Positions 36,418 to 45,637 of a stretch of 64,000 nt of DNA are shown here, one piece after another; within the stretch, counting starts at the first letter, position 1, and every line of letters starts with the position of its first letter. The position numbers and the translations under genes are program-made. The notes below the pieces were generated by a model. The model had not been told where the DNA came from. It did not search any database and was given only the letters and a program-made list of their open reading frames with translations. The DNA is taken from the NCBI RefSeq assembly GCF_019930585.1, contig NZ_CP082839.1, positions 3,856,001-3,920,000 on the forward strand, written 5' to 3'. This DNA is from Sphingomonas nostoxanthinifaciens. GTDB taxonomy: Bacteria; Pseudomonadota; Alphaproteobacteria; Sphingomonadales; Sphingomonadaceae.

Positions 36418-37101
36418 GTGGCCGACCATTTCTGCGACACGACGTCTGGACCGTGCGGGTGCGGGGAGCCGATCGGCGGCGTCACGATCCCCGATAGCGC
36501 GCTGTGCCGCGCGATCACCGAGTTCGTGCGCGATACCGAGACCGAACTGCTCTTCAATCATTCCAGCCGGGTCTATTTCTTCGGCGCGATCGCCGGGAAA
36601 CAGCGCGGCCTGACCTTCAACCCGGAGCTGCTCTACGCGGCGACGATGTTCCACGACGTCGGCCTGATGCCGTCGCACAGCAGCACCGACCGGCGCTTCG
36701 AAGTCGACGGCGCCAATGCGGCGCGCGACTTCCTGAGCGGCCATGGCGTCGACCAGTCGGACATCGAGAAGGTGTGGACCGGGATCGCCCTGCACACGAC
36801 GCCGGGCGTGCCCGAATTCATGCATCCGGTGATCGCGCTGACCACCGCCGGCGTCGAGATGGACGTGCTGGGCCTGACCTACGGCCAATATGCGGACGAT
36901 ATCCGCGAGGCCGTCGTCGCCGCCTTTCCCCGCACCGCGCGGTTCAAGGAGGACATCATCCAGGCCTTCTACGACGGCATCAAGCACAAGCCCGACACGA
37001 CCTTCGGCAACGTCAAGGCCGACGTCATCGCCGACAAGGAGCCGCACTTCCATCGCGGCAACTTCTGCTCGGTCATCCGCGGCTCGCACTGGCACGCCTG
37101 A
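36418..37101 (+). CDS. HD domain hydrolase, cyanamide-hydratase-like
   Basis: Protein of 227 residues with an HD metal site: His in LLFNHSSRVYFF near residue 43, the His-Asp pair in AATMFHDVGL near 75, and later His and Asp residues around IALHTTPG. The arrangement resembles the cyanamide hydratase branch of HD proteins, which hydrate cyanamide to urea. That assignment is tentative. The N-terminus has a Cys cluster (CDTTSGPCGC) not needed by the HD fold. The GTG at 36418 has AAGGA upstream. It is 33 bases ahead of the alpha/beta hydrolase and diverges from the GlxA-type regulator. Confidence 0.72.
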   Translation: MADHFCDTTSGPCGCGEPIGGVTIPDSALCRAITEFVRDTETELLFNHSSRVYFFGAIAGKQRGLTFNPELLYAATMFHDVGLMPSHSSTDRRFEVDGANAARDFLSGHGVDQSDIEKVWTGIALHTTPGVPEFMHPVIALTTAGVEMDVLGLTYGQYADDIREAVVAAFPRTARFKEDIIQAFYDGIKHKPDTTFGNVKADVIADKEPHFHRGNFCSVIRGSHWHA

Positions 37102-37134
37102 CGGCAATCCCACCATTTCCTGAGGAGAAAGACG

Positions 37135-37815
37135 ATGAGCACGATTTCCAATGTGGTTCTGGTCCATGGCGCGTGGGCGGACGGCTCGAGCTGGGCCAAG
37201 GTGATCCCCGCGCTGGCGGCGAAGGGCATGGCGGTCGTCGCCGTTCAACTGCCGCTGACCAGCTTCGAGGCCGATGTCGCGGCGGTGCGCCGGGCCATCG
37301 CGCTTGCCGACGGCGACGTGGTTCTGGTCGGCCACAGCTATGCCGGCGCGGTCATCGGCGAGGCTGGCAACGACCCGAAGGTCGCGCGGCTCGTCTATAT
37401 CGACGCATTCGCGCCGGATGCCGGGGAATCGGCGGGCTCGCTGTTCGCCAAGTTCGAGTCGGCACCGCTGGGTGCCGAGATCAGGCCCGACGCCGAAGGC
37501 TTCCTCAAGCTGACGCACGACGGCATCTTCAACCTTTTCGCGCAGGATCTGGATGAAGGCGGGAAGGCGCTGCTTCTGGCGACGCAGGGGCCGATCAACG
37601 GCGCCGCACTTGGTGGCGTACTCACCGAGGCCGCATGGAAGAGCCGGCCGACCTTCTACCTGATCGGCGACGAGGATCAGGCCATCCTGCGCGTCGAGCA
37701 GGAGCGGATGGCCGAGCGGATGAATGCGACGGTCGCCCATGTCGGCTCCAGCCACGTCCCGATGCTGTCGCACCCCGACATCGTGACCGACTTCATCCTG
37801 CGCGCGGCCGCCTGA
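37135..37815 (+). CDS. Alpha/beta hydrolase
   Basis: Protein of 226 residues of the EstC/salicylate-esterase-like alpha/beta hydrolase group. The oxyanion region VVLVHGAWADGSSW begins the protein, the nucleophile Ser is in LVGHSYAGAV near residue 65, and the catalytic His is likely in GSSHVPMLSHPD near 205. No signal peptide is seen, so it is cytoplasmic. The substrate is an ester or similar small molecule, not further defined. GGAG precedes the ATG. It probably shares a transcript with the HD hydrolase gene. Confidence 0.88.
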   Translation: MSTISNVVLVHGAWADGSSWAKVIPALAAKGMAVVAVQLPLTSFEADVAAVRRAIALADGDVVLVGHSYAGAVIGEAGNDPKVARLVYIDAFAPDAGESAGSLFAKFESAPLGAEIRPDAEGFLKLTHDGIFNLFAQDLDEGGKALLLATQGPINGAALGGVLTEAAWKSRPTFYLIGDEDQAILRVEQERMAERMNATVAHVGSSHVPMLSHPDIVTDFILRAAA

Positions 37816-37835
37816 GACGCGGCGCCGGAGCAACG

Positions 37836-37854
37836 GGGGCGGGCCGCCGGCCCG
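37836..37854. terminator. GC-rich hairpin after the alpha/beta hydrolase gene
   Basis: GGCGGGCC, GCC loop, GGCCCGCC: an 8-pair all-GC stem 20 bases after the hydrolase stop, before the metallo-hydrolase gene. No T-run follows, so it could be a weak or factor-assisted terminator. Confidence 0.4.
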
Positions 37855-37933
37855 CCTTCGACGCCCGGCCGGCGAAGACCGTATCGCGTCGATCCGCGAA
37901 GGCGGGGCAAAACGGCATCCGAAAGTATCTCGC

Positions 37934-38698
37934 ATGTTCGAAACCGAGATAATCCGCATCCCGATCCTGCCGTTCGGCATGGTCAATGCCCACCTGATCC
38001 GCAGCGCGGCCGGATCGATCCTCGTGGACACGGGCATCCCCGGATCGGAACGCAGGATCGCGCGCGTCCTCGCCCGGCATGGACTGTCGTTTCGCGACAT
38101 CAAGCTGATCGTCGTGACGCACGCGCATACCGATCACGCCGGAAGCGCAGCAAGGCTGCGCCATCTATCGGGCGCCCCGATCCTCGCTCATCGGGCCGAT
38201 GCCGACTTCTATAGTCGAAAGAGGCCGATGGCCTTCTGCCCGACCAGCAGGGTCGGCGGGCTGTTCATCAAGACGCCGATGCCGCACGAGCCCTATGAAG
38301 GCTTCGAGCCCGACATCACGATGCACGACGGCGAGGCGCTCAACCTGCTGAACTTCGGGGTCGACGGTATCGTCCGTCACACCGGCGGGCACACGCCGGG
38401 CTCGGTCGCGGTCGAGCTGGCGTCGGGCGATGCGCTGGTCGGCGATCTGATCGCATCCGGAATCCTGATCGGCGGCATCGCGTTCAAGGGCCGCGCGATC
38501 CGTCCGCCCTTCGAGGACGATCCCCACAGGGTCGCCGAGCAACTCGACCGGCTCGTGCAGGGCGGCGCCGCGCGCTTCCATCTGGGGCATGGCGGGCCGC
38601 TGGAGCCGCCCGAAGTCCTACGGCACATCCGGAAGCTGGCCAGGATTTCGAGCTGCACCTGCTCGACCCCGCATCACCCTGCTATTGCCCGGCCGTGA
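37934..38698 (+). CDS. Metallo-beta-lactamase fold hydrolase
   Basis: Protein of 254 residues with the metal site THAHTDHAGSA near residue 62, a further His in RHTGGHTPGSV near 155 and Asp in LVGDLIASG near 173. It belongs to the general MBL-fold group, which includes glyoxalase II-like thioesterases and lactonases. The specific substrate cannot be named. No signal peptide is seen. The C-terminal end (CTCSTPHHPA) is unusual and may be a short divergent tail. The start at 37934 lacks a strong ribosome site. Confidence 0.83.
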   Translation: MFETEIIRIPILPFGMVNAHLIRSAAGSILVDTGIPGSERRIARVLARHGLSFRDIKLIVVTHAHTDHAGSAARLRHLSGAPILAHRADADFYSRKRPMAFCPTSRVGGLFIKTPMPHEPYEGFEPDITMHDGEALNLLNFGVDGIVRHTGGHTPGSVAVELASGDALVGDLIASGILIGGIAFKGRAIRPPFEDDPHRVAEQLDRLVQGGAARFHLGHGGPLEPPEVLRHIRKLARISSCTCSTPHHPAIARP

Positions 38699-38741
38699 TG
38701 GGCCAGCGCGACGACCTTTGCGCCCCGCATCGCCACGCGCT

Positions 38742-39515
38742 TCAGGGTTTGAGCCGCCAGCCGGTGCGGAAGATCCACCACAGCAGGAGCAGGCACGCCG
38801 CCATGAATCCGGCCGTGAAGGCGAGGCTGGCGCCGACGCCGACATCGCCGATGCCGTAGAAGCTCCAGCGGAACCCGCTCACCAGATAGACCACCGGGTT
38901 GAACAGGCTGACTGTCCGCCACGGCTGCCGCAGCATGTCGATCGAGTAGAAAGCGCCGCCGAGGAAGGTGAGCGGCGTGACGACCAGCGAAGGGATGATC
39001 GCGAGCTGTTCGAAGCTCCGCGCCCAGATGCCGATGATGAACCCGAACAGGCTGAACGCGATCGACGTCAGCAGCAGGAACGCCACCATCCATCCGGGGT
39101 GCAGGATGTGCACGTCGGTGAAGAAGGTCGAGGTGACGAGGATGATGAGGCCGATCACCACCGATTTGCTCGCCGCCGCGCCGACATAGGCGATCACCGC
39201 CTCGATCGCCGAAAGCGGCGCCGACAGAATCTCGAACACGGTGCCGGTGAACTTGGGGAAGTAGATGCCGACCGAGGCGTTGGAGATGCTCTGCGTAAGC
39301 AGGGTCAGCATGATGAGGCCGGGCACGATGAACGCGCCGTAGCCGACGCCGCCGACCTGCTGCATGCGCGACCCGATCGCGCCGCCGAACACGATGAAAT
39401 AGAGCGCGGTGGTGATGACCGGGGTGGCGACGCTCTGCCAGACGGTGCGCACCGTGCGCGCCATCTCGGAACGATAGATCGCCCAGATGCCGTGGAGGTT
39501 GACGCCGCCGCTCAT
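38742..39515 (-). CDS. ABC-2 type transporter permease
   Basis: Protein of 257 residues with six hydrophobic segments, matching the ABC-2 permease family: [41 protein letters not shown] and the [20 protein letters not shown] block before the last helices. It forms the membrane part of an exporter with the ATPase encoded just upstream. The start ATG at 39515 overlaps the ATPase stop (ATGA). Substrates of this group include lipids, polysaccharides and drugs. Confidence 0.92.
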   Translation of the reverse strand: MSGGVNLHGIWAIYRSEMARTVRTVWQSVATPVITTALYFIVFGGAIGSRMQQVGGVGYGAFIVPGLIMLTLLTQSISNASVGIYFPKFTGTVFEILSAPLSAIEAVIAYVGAAASKSVVIGLIILVTSTFFTDVHILHPGWMVAFLLLTSIAFSLFGFIIGIWARSFEQLAIIPSLVVTPLTFLGGAFYSIDMLRQPWRTVSLFNPVVYLVSGFRWSFYGIGDVGVGASLAFTAGFMAACLLLLWWIFRTGWRLKP

Positions 39516-40437
39516 GCCGCGCGCTCCACCAGGCCGACGAAGATGTCCTCGAGCGAACTTCGACTGGTATCGAGATCCCTGTAATCGATGCCGAGCTCAC
39601 CCAACCGGCGGATGAGCCCCGGCATCCCGGTGTCGTCAGCCTCCGCATCGAAATCGTAGACGAGGCGGGCGCCGTCATCCTCCAGCGAGAGCGCCCAGTC
39701 CGCCAGCTCCGGCGGCAGGGTGGCCAGCGGCTCGTGGAGGGCGAGCGTCAGCCGCCGCTTGCCGAGCTTCGCATGAGCGCATCCTTGTCCTCGACCAGCA
39801 GCAGCTTGCCGCCGTCGATCACGCCGACGCGATCCGCCATCTCCTCGGCCTCTTCGATATAATGGGTGGTGAGGATGATCGTGACGCCTTTCGCGCGCAG
39901 CTTGCGGACGAGCGCCCACATGTCGCGGCGCAGGTTGACGTCCACGCCCGCGGTGGGCTCGTCGAGGAACAGCAGATCGGGCTCGTGGCTGAGCGCCTTG
40001 GCGATCATCACGCGGCGCTTCATGCCGCCCGAAAGCTCGATGATCTTGCTCTTGCGCTTCTCCCACAGCGAAAGGTCGCGCAGCAGCTGCTCGATATAAA
40101 CAGGATCGGGCGCGCGGCCGAACAGCCCGCGGCTGAAGGTGACGGTGTTCCAGACGGTCGCGAAAATGTCGACCGCCACCTCCTGGGGCACGAGCCCGAT
40201 CCGCTGGCGTGCCGCGCGTGAATCGGTGGCGATGTCGTGCCCGTCGACCACGATCGTGCCCGACGTCATCGTGACAGTGCCGCAGACGATACTGATCAAC
40301 GTGGTCTTGCCGGCGCCGTTCGGGCCGAGCAGCGCGAAGATCTCGCCGCGCCGAATGTCGAGATCGACTCCGTCGAGCGCCTTCAGGCCCGATTTGTAAT
40401 GTTTGCTGAGCGCAGAAATGGACAGGATCGATGGCAT
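39512..40437 (-). pseudogene. ABC transporter ATPase with a 1-base frameshift
   Basis: The 5' frame (ATG at 40437) encodes a complete nucleotide-binding domain: Walker [10 protein letters not shown], signature LSGGMKRR, Walker [13 protein letters not shown] and H-loop TTHY. It reads through KDALMR and then stops at 39748 after a short unrelated tail. In the next frame, directly behind KDALM, the sequence continues as [15 protein letters not shown] and on to [15 protein letters not shown], the usual end of this ABC-2 ATPase group, stopping at 39512 in an ATGA overlap with the permease. Adding one base near 39768-39771 restores about 309 codons. It may be a true mutation or a sequence error. 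The truncated form keeps all ATP-site motifs. Confidence 0.8.
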
Positions 40438-40554
40438 GGAGGATCCTCGGAGAGCCGCTCGGTCACGGGAGCGGACGGGCGTTCGCGCCCTTAGATAGAG
40501 CGCGCCGGGCTCAATGGAAGCGGGGCCCGCGCGGCCGGGCCGGTTGGCAAGCGC

Positions 40555-41127
40555 TCAAGGAACCGCGACGACCCCCTCGAAATCGGCGGGATAGCCGCGC
40601 AGGATCGCCGCACAGAGATCGGAAGCGACCACCTCGTCGACGCCTGTTCGCGTACCCGCCGCCCGGACGGTCATTGCTGCGCCATGCCAGACGACGCCGT
40701 CCTCTCCCCGCTTGCGGATGCGGAGCTCGAGCTGGGTGCGTTGAAGCGGGACCAGCGTGGACTTCCCCGTCGAAAGCGGAATGCTGACTCCGGCGCCGAC
40801 GCTGCCGAGCGCGCCACCGGGAGACGCGTCCGCGGGACCGGTCCTGACCTTCGCCGAACCGGTTCCGACGTCCACGCGGCTCAGGATCAGCTCGCCCACG
40901 TAAGCGGCGTGGCCCGGGTCGGGAAGGATCGTGAAGCCCCGCTGCGCGAGCGCGTCCCCCACGGCATTCACGAATGAGGGGCTCGAAGCGGCCGCCTCGC
41001 CATCGGCTCCCTTGAGCTCGATCGAGATCGTTCCGCCACTTGGCGGCGCGGCCGCCGACAGCGCGCCGCCCCATGTCGGCGTGAGAAGCAGGGCAGCAGC
41101 GGCGATCGAGGCGAATACTTTGTTCAT
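40555..41127 (-). CDS. Secreted protein of unknown function
   Basis: Protein of 190 residues with a clear signal peptide (MNKVFASIAAAALLLTPTWG, cut near ALSAA). The mature part begins with a SFVNAVGDALAQRGFTILPDPGHAAYV helix-strand pattern and contains a long Gly/Ser stretch (GALGSVGAGVSIPLSTG) before LELRIRKRGEDGVVWHG. Such lay-outs occur in periplasmic lipoprotein-like or DUF4136-like proteins, but there is no lipobox and no family is claimed. It lies 117 bases upstream-side of the ABC ATPase start, on the same strand. Confidence 0.6.
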   Translation of the reverse strand: MNKVFASIAAAALLLTPTWGGALSAAAPPSGGTISIELKGADGEAAASSPSFVNAVGDALAQRGFTILPDPGHAAYVGELILSRVDVGTGSAKVRTGPADASPGGALGSVGAGVSIPLSTGKSTLVPLQRTQLELRIRKRGEDGVVWHGAAMTVRAAGTRTGVDEVVASDLCAAILRGYPADFEGVVAVP

Positions 41128-41239
41128 ACGGGCTTTCCACGATCAAATGCGCGCCGGCGTCGACGGCGAAAGCTACAGCGAACCGCACGCCGAGGCGACC
41201 GATAAGCGCGCGCGGAAGGGGCAGGTTTCGTCCTCCCGC

Positions 41240-41902
41240 TCAACCGTCGATCGGAACGCCTACGCAGTCTGCTTCGGCCGGAAAACGGATTTCCGGATCG
41301 TCCGGCTTCCACGGTGCGAAACGGGTCAGGGCGGCCTCGAACAGCGGCCCGACAAGAAATCGGTCGAGCCAGCCCCGCACGCGCGGGACATGCTGCGCGT
41401 CGAACCAGCCACGGTCGATCGCCGCGAACTGGCGGACGAAGGGCAGGATCGCCGCGTCGGTCAGGCCCTGCAACTCGCCGCAGAGGTTCGACGCGCGCGC
41501 GAGCCGGTCTTCGAGCGGACGCAGCAACCCGACACAGGCATCGCGATGGATGGTCGGATCCTCGTCGAAACGGTCGGGATATTTCGCGCGATCGAGATGA
41601 TGTTTGAACGGCCCGTCATTGGCCGCGATCAGTGCCTCGTCGACGCGATCGAGCCATCCGGCCGGATCGCTGCGGCCGAGCGCCCAGCGCATGATGTCGA
41701 GGCTCTGGTCGAGCACCCGGCCGTCGGGGAGCACCAGCACGGGCACGGTCGCCTTGGGCGAAACCGCGATCATTTCCGCGGGCTTGGCGGAAAGCCTAAC
41801 CTCGCGGATCGCACAGGCCGTCCCGCTCGCCAGCAAGGCAAGCCGCGCGCGGATCGCATAGGGGCAGCGGCGGAACGAGTAGAGGATCGGCAGGCCGCTC
41901 AC
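41240..41902 (-). CDS. Glutathione S-transferase family protein
   Basis: Protein of 220 residues. The N-terminal thioredoxin-like domain has YSFRRCPYAIRARLAL with a CPYA active-site motif, then KATVPVLVLPDG with the cis-Pro and DQSLDIMRWA for glutathione contact. An all-helical C-terminal domain follows. The CPYA motif places it nearer the glutaredoxin-like or omega-type GSTs, which act as thiol transferases. The GTG at 41902 lies in a GTGA overlap with the trhO stop, so the two genes are translated together. Confidence 0.88.
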   Translation of the reverse strand: MSGLPILYSFRRCPYAIRARLALLASGTACAIREVRLSAKPAEMIAVSPKATVPVLVLPDGRVLDQSLDIMRWALGRSDPAGWLDRVDEALIAANDGPFKHHLDRAKYPDRFDEDPTIHRDACVGLLRPLEDRLARASNLCGELQGLTDAAILPFVRQFAAIDRGWFDAQHVPRVRGWLDRFLVGPLFEAALTRFAPWKPDDPEIRFPAEADCVGVPIDG

Positions 41903-42846
41903 GCGCGCGCGGGCATCGGGCCGATATGGCTGCCGCCGCGCCGCGCGGCGAGCCTGGTCTGGCGGTGGCGCTCGGCATAGCCGGCGCGCTGTTCGTCGGT
42001 CCGTTCGTGATGGCAGGCCGGACAGCTCACGCCTTCGGCATAGAGCGGCGACAGGCGGTCCGCGTCGCCGATCGGGCGCCGGCAGGCATGGCAGAGCGCG
42101 GTCGAGCCGGGCGCGAGATTGTGGGTGACGGCGGCGCGCTGATCGAACACGAAGCATTCGCCGCGCCACAGGCTTTCCTCCGGCGCCACGGTCTCCAGAT
42201 AGTTCAGGATGCCGCCCTTGAGGTGATAGACCGCGTCCAGCCCCTCGGCCTTGAGGAAGGCGGTCGCCTTCTCGCAGCGTATGCCGCCGGTGCAGAACAT
42301 CGCCACCTTGGGCGGCGCGCCATCGCCGATCAGCGCCGCGCGGTGTTCGCGAAACCAGTCGGGGAAATCGCGGAACGTCTTGGTCCGGGGATCGATCGCG
42401 CCGGCGAAGGTGCCGATCGCAACCTCATAATCGTTGCGCGTATCGATCAGGATCGTGGCAGGATCGGCGATCAGCGCGTTCCACTCCTCCGGCGCGACAT
42501 AGTGGCCGGCATCGGCGAGCGGATCGATGTCCGGCTGCCCCATCGTCACGATCTCGCGCTTTATGCGAACCTTCATGCGGTGGAACGGGAGCGTGTCCGC
42601 CCACGACGTCTTGACGTCGAGATCGGCGCAGCCCGGAAGCGCGCGAATGTGGTTCAGGACGATTTCGATCCCGGCATCGCTTCCGGCGATCGTGCCATTG
42701 ATGCCCTCGTGCGCGATCAGGAGCGTGCCCTTGATGCCGTTCGAGCAACAGATGGCAGCGAGCGCGTGCTGCGCGGCGTCACAATCCTCGAACGGCGCGA
42801 ACTTGTAGAGGGCGGCGATCCGGATGGGGCGTGCGGGCTGGATCAT
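41899..42846 (-). CDS. trhO: Rhodanese-family tRNA uridine(34) hydroxylase
   Basis: Protein of 315 residues of the YceA/TrhO family, which hydroxylates uridine 34 of certain tRNAs using prephenate-independent oxygen chemistry. The N-terminal domain holds LYKFAPF and LLIAHEGINGTIAG. The central rhodanese domain has the active Cys in MFCTGGIRCEK near residue 180. The C-terminal zinc-like region carries CHACRRP and CPACHHER. The ATG at 42846 fits the family N-terminus. A TTG at 42897 would add 17 residues. It is followed at once by the GST gene. Confidence 0.92.
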   Translation of the reverse strand: MIQPARPIRIAALYKFAPFEDCDAAQHALAAICCSNGIKGTLLIAHEGINGTIAGSDAGIEIVLNHIRALPGCADLDVKTSWADTLPFHRMKVRIKREIVTMGQPDIDPLADAGHYVAPEEWNALIADPATILIDTRNDYEVAIGTFAGAIDPRTKTFRDFPDWFREHRAALIGDGAPPKVAMFCTGGIRCEKATAFLKAEGLDAVYHLKGGILNYLETVAPEESLWRGECFVFDQRAAVTHNLAPGSTALCHACRRPIGDADRLSPLYAEGVSCPACHHERTDEQRAGYAERHRQTRLAARRGGSHIGPMPARA

Positions 42847-42982
42847 GGCGATCCGGGCGCGATAGTCGATTTCACTGGCGCCGACGAGCAAAGACAAATC
42901 GTCCGTTTCTTTCCGCCCCCTTCCGCATGAACTGCGCTAGTCGCACCGGCATCCGCCGGCTGATTTCCTGAGGTGCGCCCGA

Positions 42983-43633
42983 ATGTGTTTCTCCCCGACT
43001 GCCAGCTTCACGTCCGCGGCCCTCATCGCGACGATCGGCGTCGCCACGTTGCGTCATGTCCGCTCCCCGAACATGCTGTTGTTCGCCGCGACCCCGCTGC
43101 TCTTCGCGGTGCATCAGTTCAGCGAAGGGATGGTGTGGCTCGGACTGGACGGCCAGACCGGCCCATTTGGGCTGAAGCTCGCCGCGTTCGTCTTCACCAT
43201 GTACGCGCAGGGCATCCTGCCCTTCCTGATGCCACTGGCGGTGCTGCTGATGGAACCCAGGGGGAGCCGTCGCTGGCGCGTCATGATCGGATTGACGGCC
43301 ATCGGGGCGATTGCGGCCGCGTGGGACGCCTATGGACTGCTGACCTTGCCGACCCACGTGTTCGTCGATCACAATTCGATCGCTTATCGTAACGTGATGA
43401 CCGGCAGCCTTTTCATATCGTTGCTCTACATCCTCGCGACCTGCGGATCGCTGCTGCTGTCGAGCTTTTCGGTCGTGCGCTGGTACGGCGTCCTGAACAT
43501 CTGCGCCCTGACCATCGTCGAGATCGTCAGGGATTATGCGTTCGCGTCGGTGTGGTGCTTCTATGCCGCGTTGATGAGCATCATGATCTACTGGCAGTTT
43601 CGCCAGCATCGCCTGGACGCAGCAACGTCGTAG
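42983..43633 (+). CDS. DUF6629 family membrane protein
   Basis: Protein of 216 residues beginning MCFSPTASFTSAALIA, the signature of the DUF6629 family. About seven hydrophobic helices cover most of the length, with little loop sequence. The invariant N-terminal CFS and a HQFSEGMVWL motif near residue 43 are seen. The function is unknown. Confidence 0.85.
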   Translation: MCFSPTASFTSAALIATIGVATLRHVRSPNMLLFAATPLLFAVHQFSEGMVWLGLDGQTGPFGLKLAAFVFTMYAQGILPFLMPLAVLLMEPRGSRRWRVMIGLTAIGAIAAAWDAYGLLTLPTHVFVDHNSIAYRNVMTGSLFISLLYILATCGSLLLSSFSVVRWYGVLNICALTIVEIVRDYAFASVWCFYAALMSIMIYWQFRQHRLDAATS

Positions 43634-43651
43634 CCTTGCATCGCGGAGCGC

Positions 43652-45277
43652 TCAGTTCCGCGCGCCGGCCTGCGCCGCGACGATTTGCGGACGCCCTGGG
43701 TGGTCGGCACGCGGCGTGGCGGCCAGCAGCCGCTGGAAATAGGCGCGCGCCGTGCCGGCGTCCCCGGCTGCTTTCGCGGCGGTGGCCGCCCCGAACAGCG
43801 ACCAGAACCGATTGGGCTGCTGGGTCAGCGACGTCTTGAATTCGGTCAGCGCCTCGCCTGGCCGGTCGAGGCCGAGCAGCATGTCGCCGAGCAGTTCGTG
43901 CGACGGCATCAGCGGGCCGGGCGTGACCGAGCTCAATTCGCTTTTGTCTTCGAGCGCTGCGGCGGCGCGCAGGCCGTCCAGCGCTGCGGGCACCTTGCCC
44001 TCCACCAGCGCTAGCGTCGCCGCAACCTCGCGCCGCTGGATGTCGATCTGGTTGGCCCAATAGGTCTCGCCCTGCGTCGCCAGGATCGCGTGGATGCGAT
44101 CGAGCGCTGCAAGTGCTGCATGCGCACCCGCCGCGTCGCCGAGATGTGCCGCGCCCAGCCCGCGCGCGAGCCAGGTGATCGCGTCGGCATAGGGAAACCG
44201 GCTCGCTACCGGCGCGAGCTGCGCCGCGCTCGCCCAATCGCGGCGCTCCAGCGCATAACGCGCGGGGATGGCGGCGCGTGCGAAAAAGGCGGCCGATGCG
44301 GGCGCGGCGCCCGTGGCATTGGCGGGATCGAAGCGCCTGAAAATCCCCGCGGAAGCATCGGCCAGGCGCTTGGCCGCAGCGTCCTGCCCGGTCTGCAGAT
44401 AAGCGTAGACCAGATAATCGTCGGCATGGAGCTCGTCCGCCGGCTGGCCGGCGGCGCGCGCGGCCGCCGCCGACGCCAGATTGGTGTCGATCGACGCCTG
44501 CCAATCGCCGATGCGGGTGAAGGTGTGCGACGGCATGTGCAGCGCATGCGGCGTCGACGGCGCGATCTGGCCGTAGCGATGCGCCGCCCCGGCCGCCCGC
44601 GCGGCCAGCGCCGGATCGTCATAAGCGTGGATGATATAATGGGCGAGGCCGGGATGGTCGGGATAGCGGGCGAACAGCCGCTCGAGGATCGCCCCGGCCT
44701 TCAACTGCTTCGCGTAGGTCTTGTCGGCGGGATCCGCCGCGGCGGCGAGCGCGAGCGCATAGAAGATGCTGGCCTCGACATCGTCCGGAAAAGCGCGCGC
44801 AATCTGCTCCATGGCCTGTTCGTAGGCGAGCGCGCGCGCATCCTGATCGCGATGCGCGGGATCGGTGTAGAGCGCTGCGACGGCCTCGATATAATCGCGC
44901 TCCCGCTGCGTCTTCGGCGCGGCCGCCCGGCCGGCATTCACTGCATCGAGCCCCTGCTTCAGCTGCGCGGGCGACTTGAAGCCGGCGAACGGATTGCTCC
45001 AGCTGCTCAGCGCAATCCCCCAATAAGCAATCGCGCAGGTCGGATCGGCGGCAAGCACCGCGCGATAGCCCTCGATCGCGCGCCCGAACTGGAAGGAGTG
45101 CATCAACGCGACGGCGCGATCGAATTGCGGCTGGACGGCCGCGTCGCACGACGTCTGGAACGAGACGCTCCCCAGCCGCTCCATCGCCATGTGATCGTGC
45201 GCTGCCGGTTGCGCCTGCGCCGCGAGACCGGGAGGCATCATCATGGTGGACGCAACGATCACGATCTTGAGGATCAT
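43652..45277 (-). CDS. Exported tetratricopeptide-repeat protein
   Basis: Protein of 541 residues with a signal peptide (MILKIVIVASTMMMPPGLAAQA). The mature part is helical with TPR-like repeats: FDRAVALMHSFQFGRAIEGYRAVLAADPTCAIAYWGIAL near residues 50-90 and again near the C-terminus (PGEALTEFKTSLTQQPNRF). A conserved His-rich stretch near 210-255 (HYIIHAYDDP, then HALHMPSHTF) stands out. The family is widespread but without an assigned role. It is probably periplasmic and scaffold-like. A metal-binding site is a possibility, not shown. Confidence 0.8.
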   Translation of the reverse strand: MILKIVIVASTMMMPPGLAAQAQPAAHDHMAMERLGSVSFQTSCDAAVQPQFDRAVALMHSFQFGRAIEGYRAVLAADPTCAIAYWGIALSSWSNPFAGFKSPAQLKQGLDAVNAGRAAAPKTQRERDYIEAVAALYTDPAHRDQDARALAYEQAMEQIARAFPDDVEASIFYALALAAAADPADKTYAKQLKAGAILERLFARYPDHPGLAHYIIHAYDDPALAARAAGAAHRYGQIAPSTPHALHMPSHTFTRIGDWQASIDTNLASAAAARAAGQPADELHADDYLVYAYLQTGQDAAAKRLADASAGIFRRFDPANATGAAPASAAFFARAAIPARYALERRDWASAAQLAPVASRFPYADAITWLARGLGAAHLGDAAGAHAALAALDRIHAILATQGETYWANQIDIQRREVAATLALVEGKVPAALDGLRAAAALEDKSELSSVTPGPLMPSHELLGDMLLGLDRPGEALTEFKTSLTQQPNRFWSLFGAATAAKAAGDAGTARAYFQRLLAATPRADHPGRPQIVAAQAGARN

Positions 45278-45637
45278 GGATTTGGGCCCTCAATGTTCAA
45301 CGGCAGTCGCACTTGGCCACAAGTCGATCACGGCTCTTCTGCAATCTTGCACAGATTCGATCGAGGTCAACTGCACGTCGTCGGCACGATCATCTCGCGG
45401 ATAGCGCGCATCCGGACCGGACATCGCTGGCGAATTACCGATGTCGCGACGGGTGCAACTCCACGATTTCCCATCGTCTCCGGCGCTTGGGTAACGGGCC
45501 GTAGCTATCGCTGCGGACCGCGCGACCCCGACCCGGCCGTTCCACGACGATGGCGGGCAGCCGCTCGCGCATCGCGGCCACTGGCGTAAAGCGCGCCATC
45601 GGCGCAGGCTGCACGACGGACAGTGAGGGAAATGGCG
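45278..45637. other. Gene-free divergent gap
   Basis: About 360 bases between the TPR-protein gene on the - strand and a small secreted-protein gene on the + strand. Both genes should be promoted from here. I see no convincing coding frame, RNA gene, long repeat or near-consensus promoter. Open frames here are antisense or random GC-rich reading. Confidence 0.6.

Noticed and set aside
39512..39515. Start/stop overlaps as sites of programmed frameshifting
   Set aside because: The many ATGA and GTGA junctions here are ordinary translational coupling. No slippery sequence with a downstream structure was seen.
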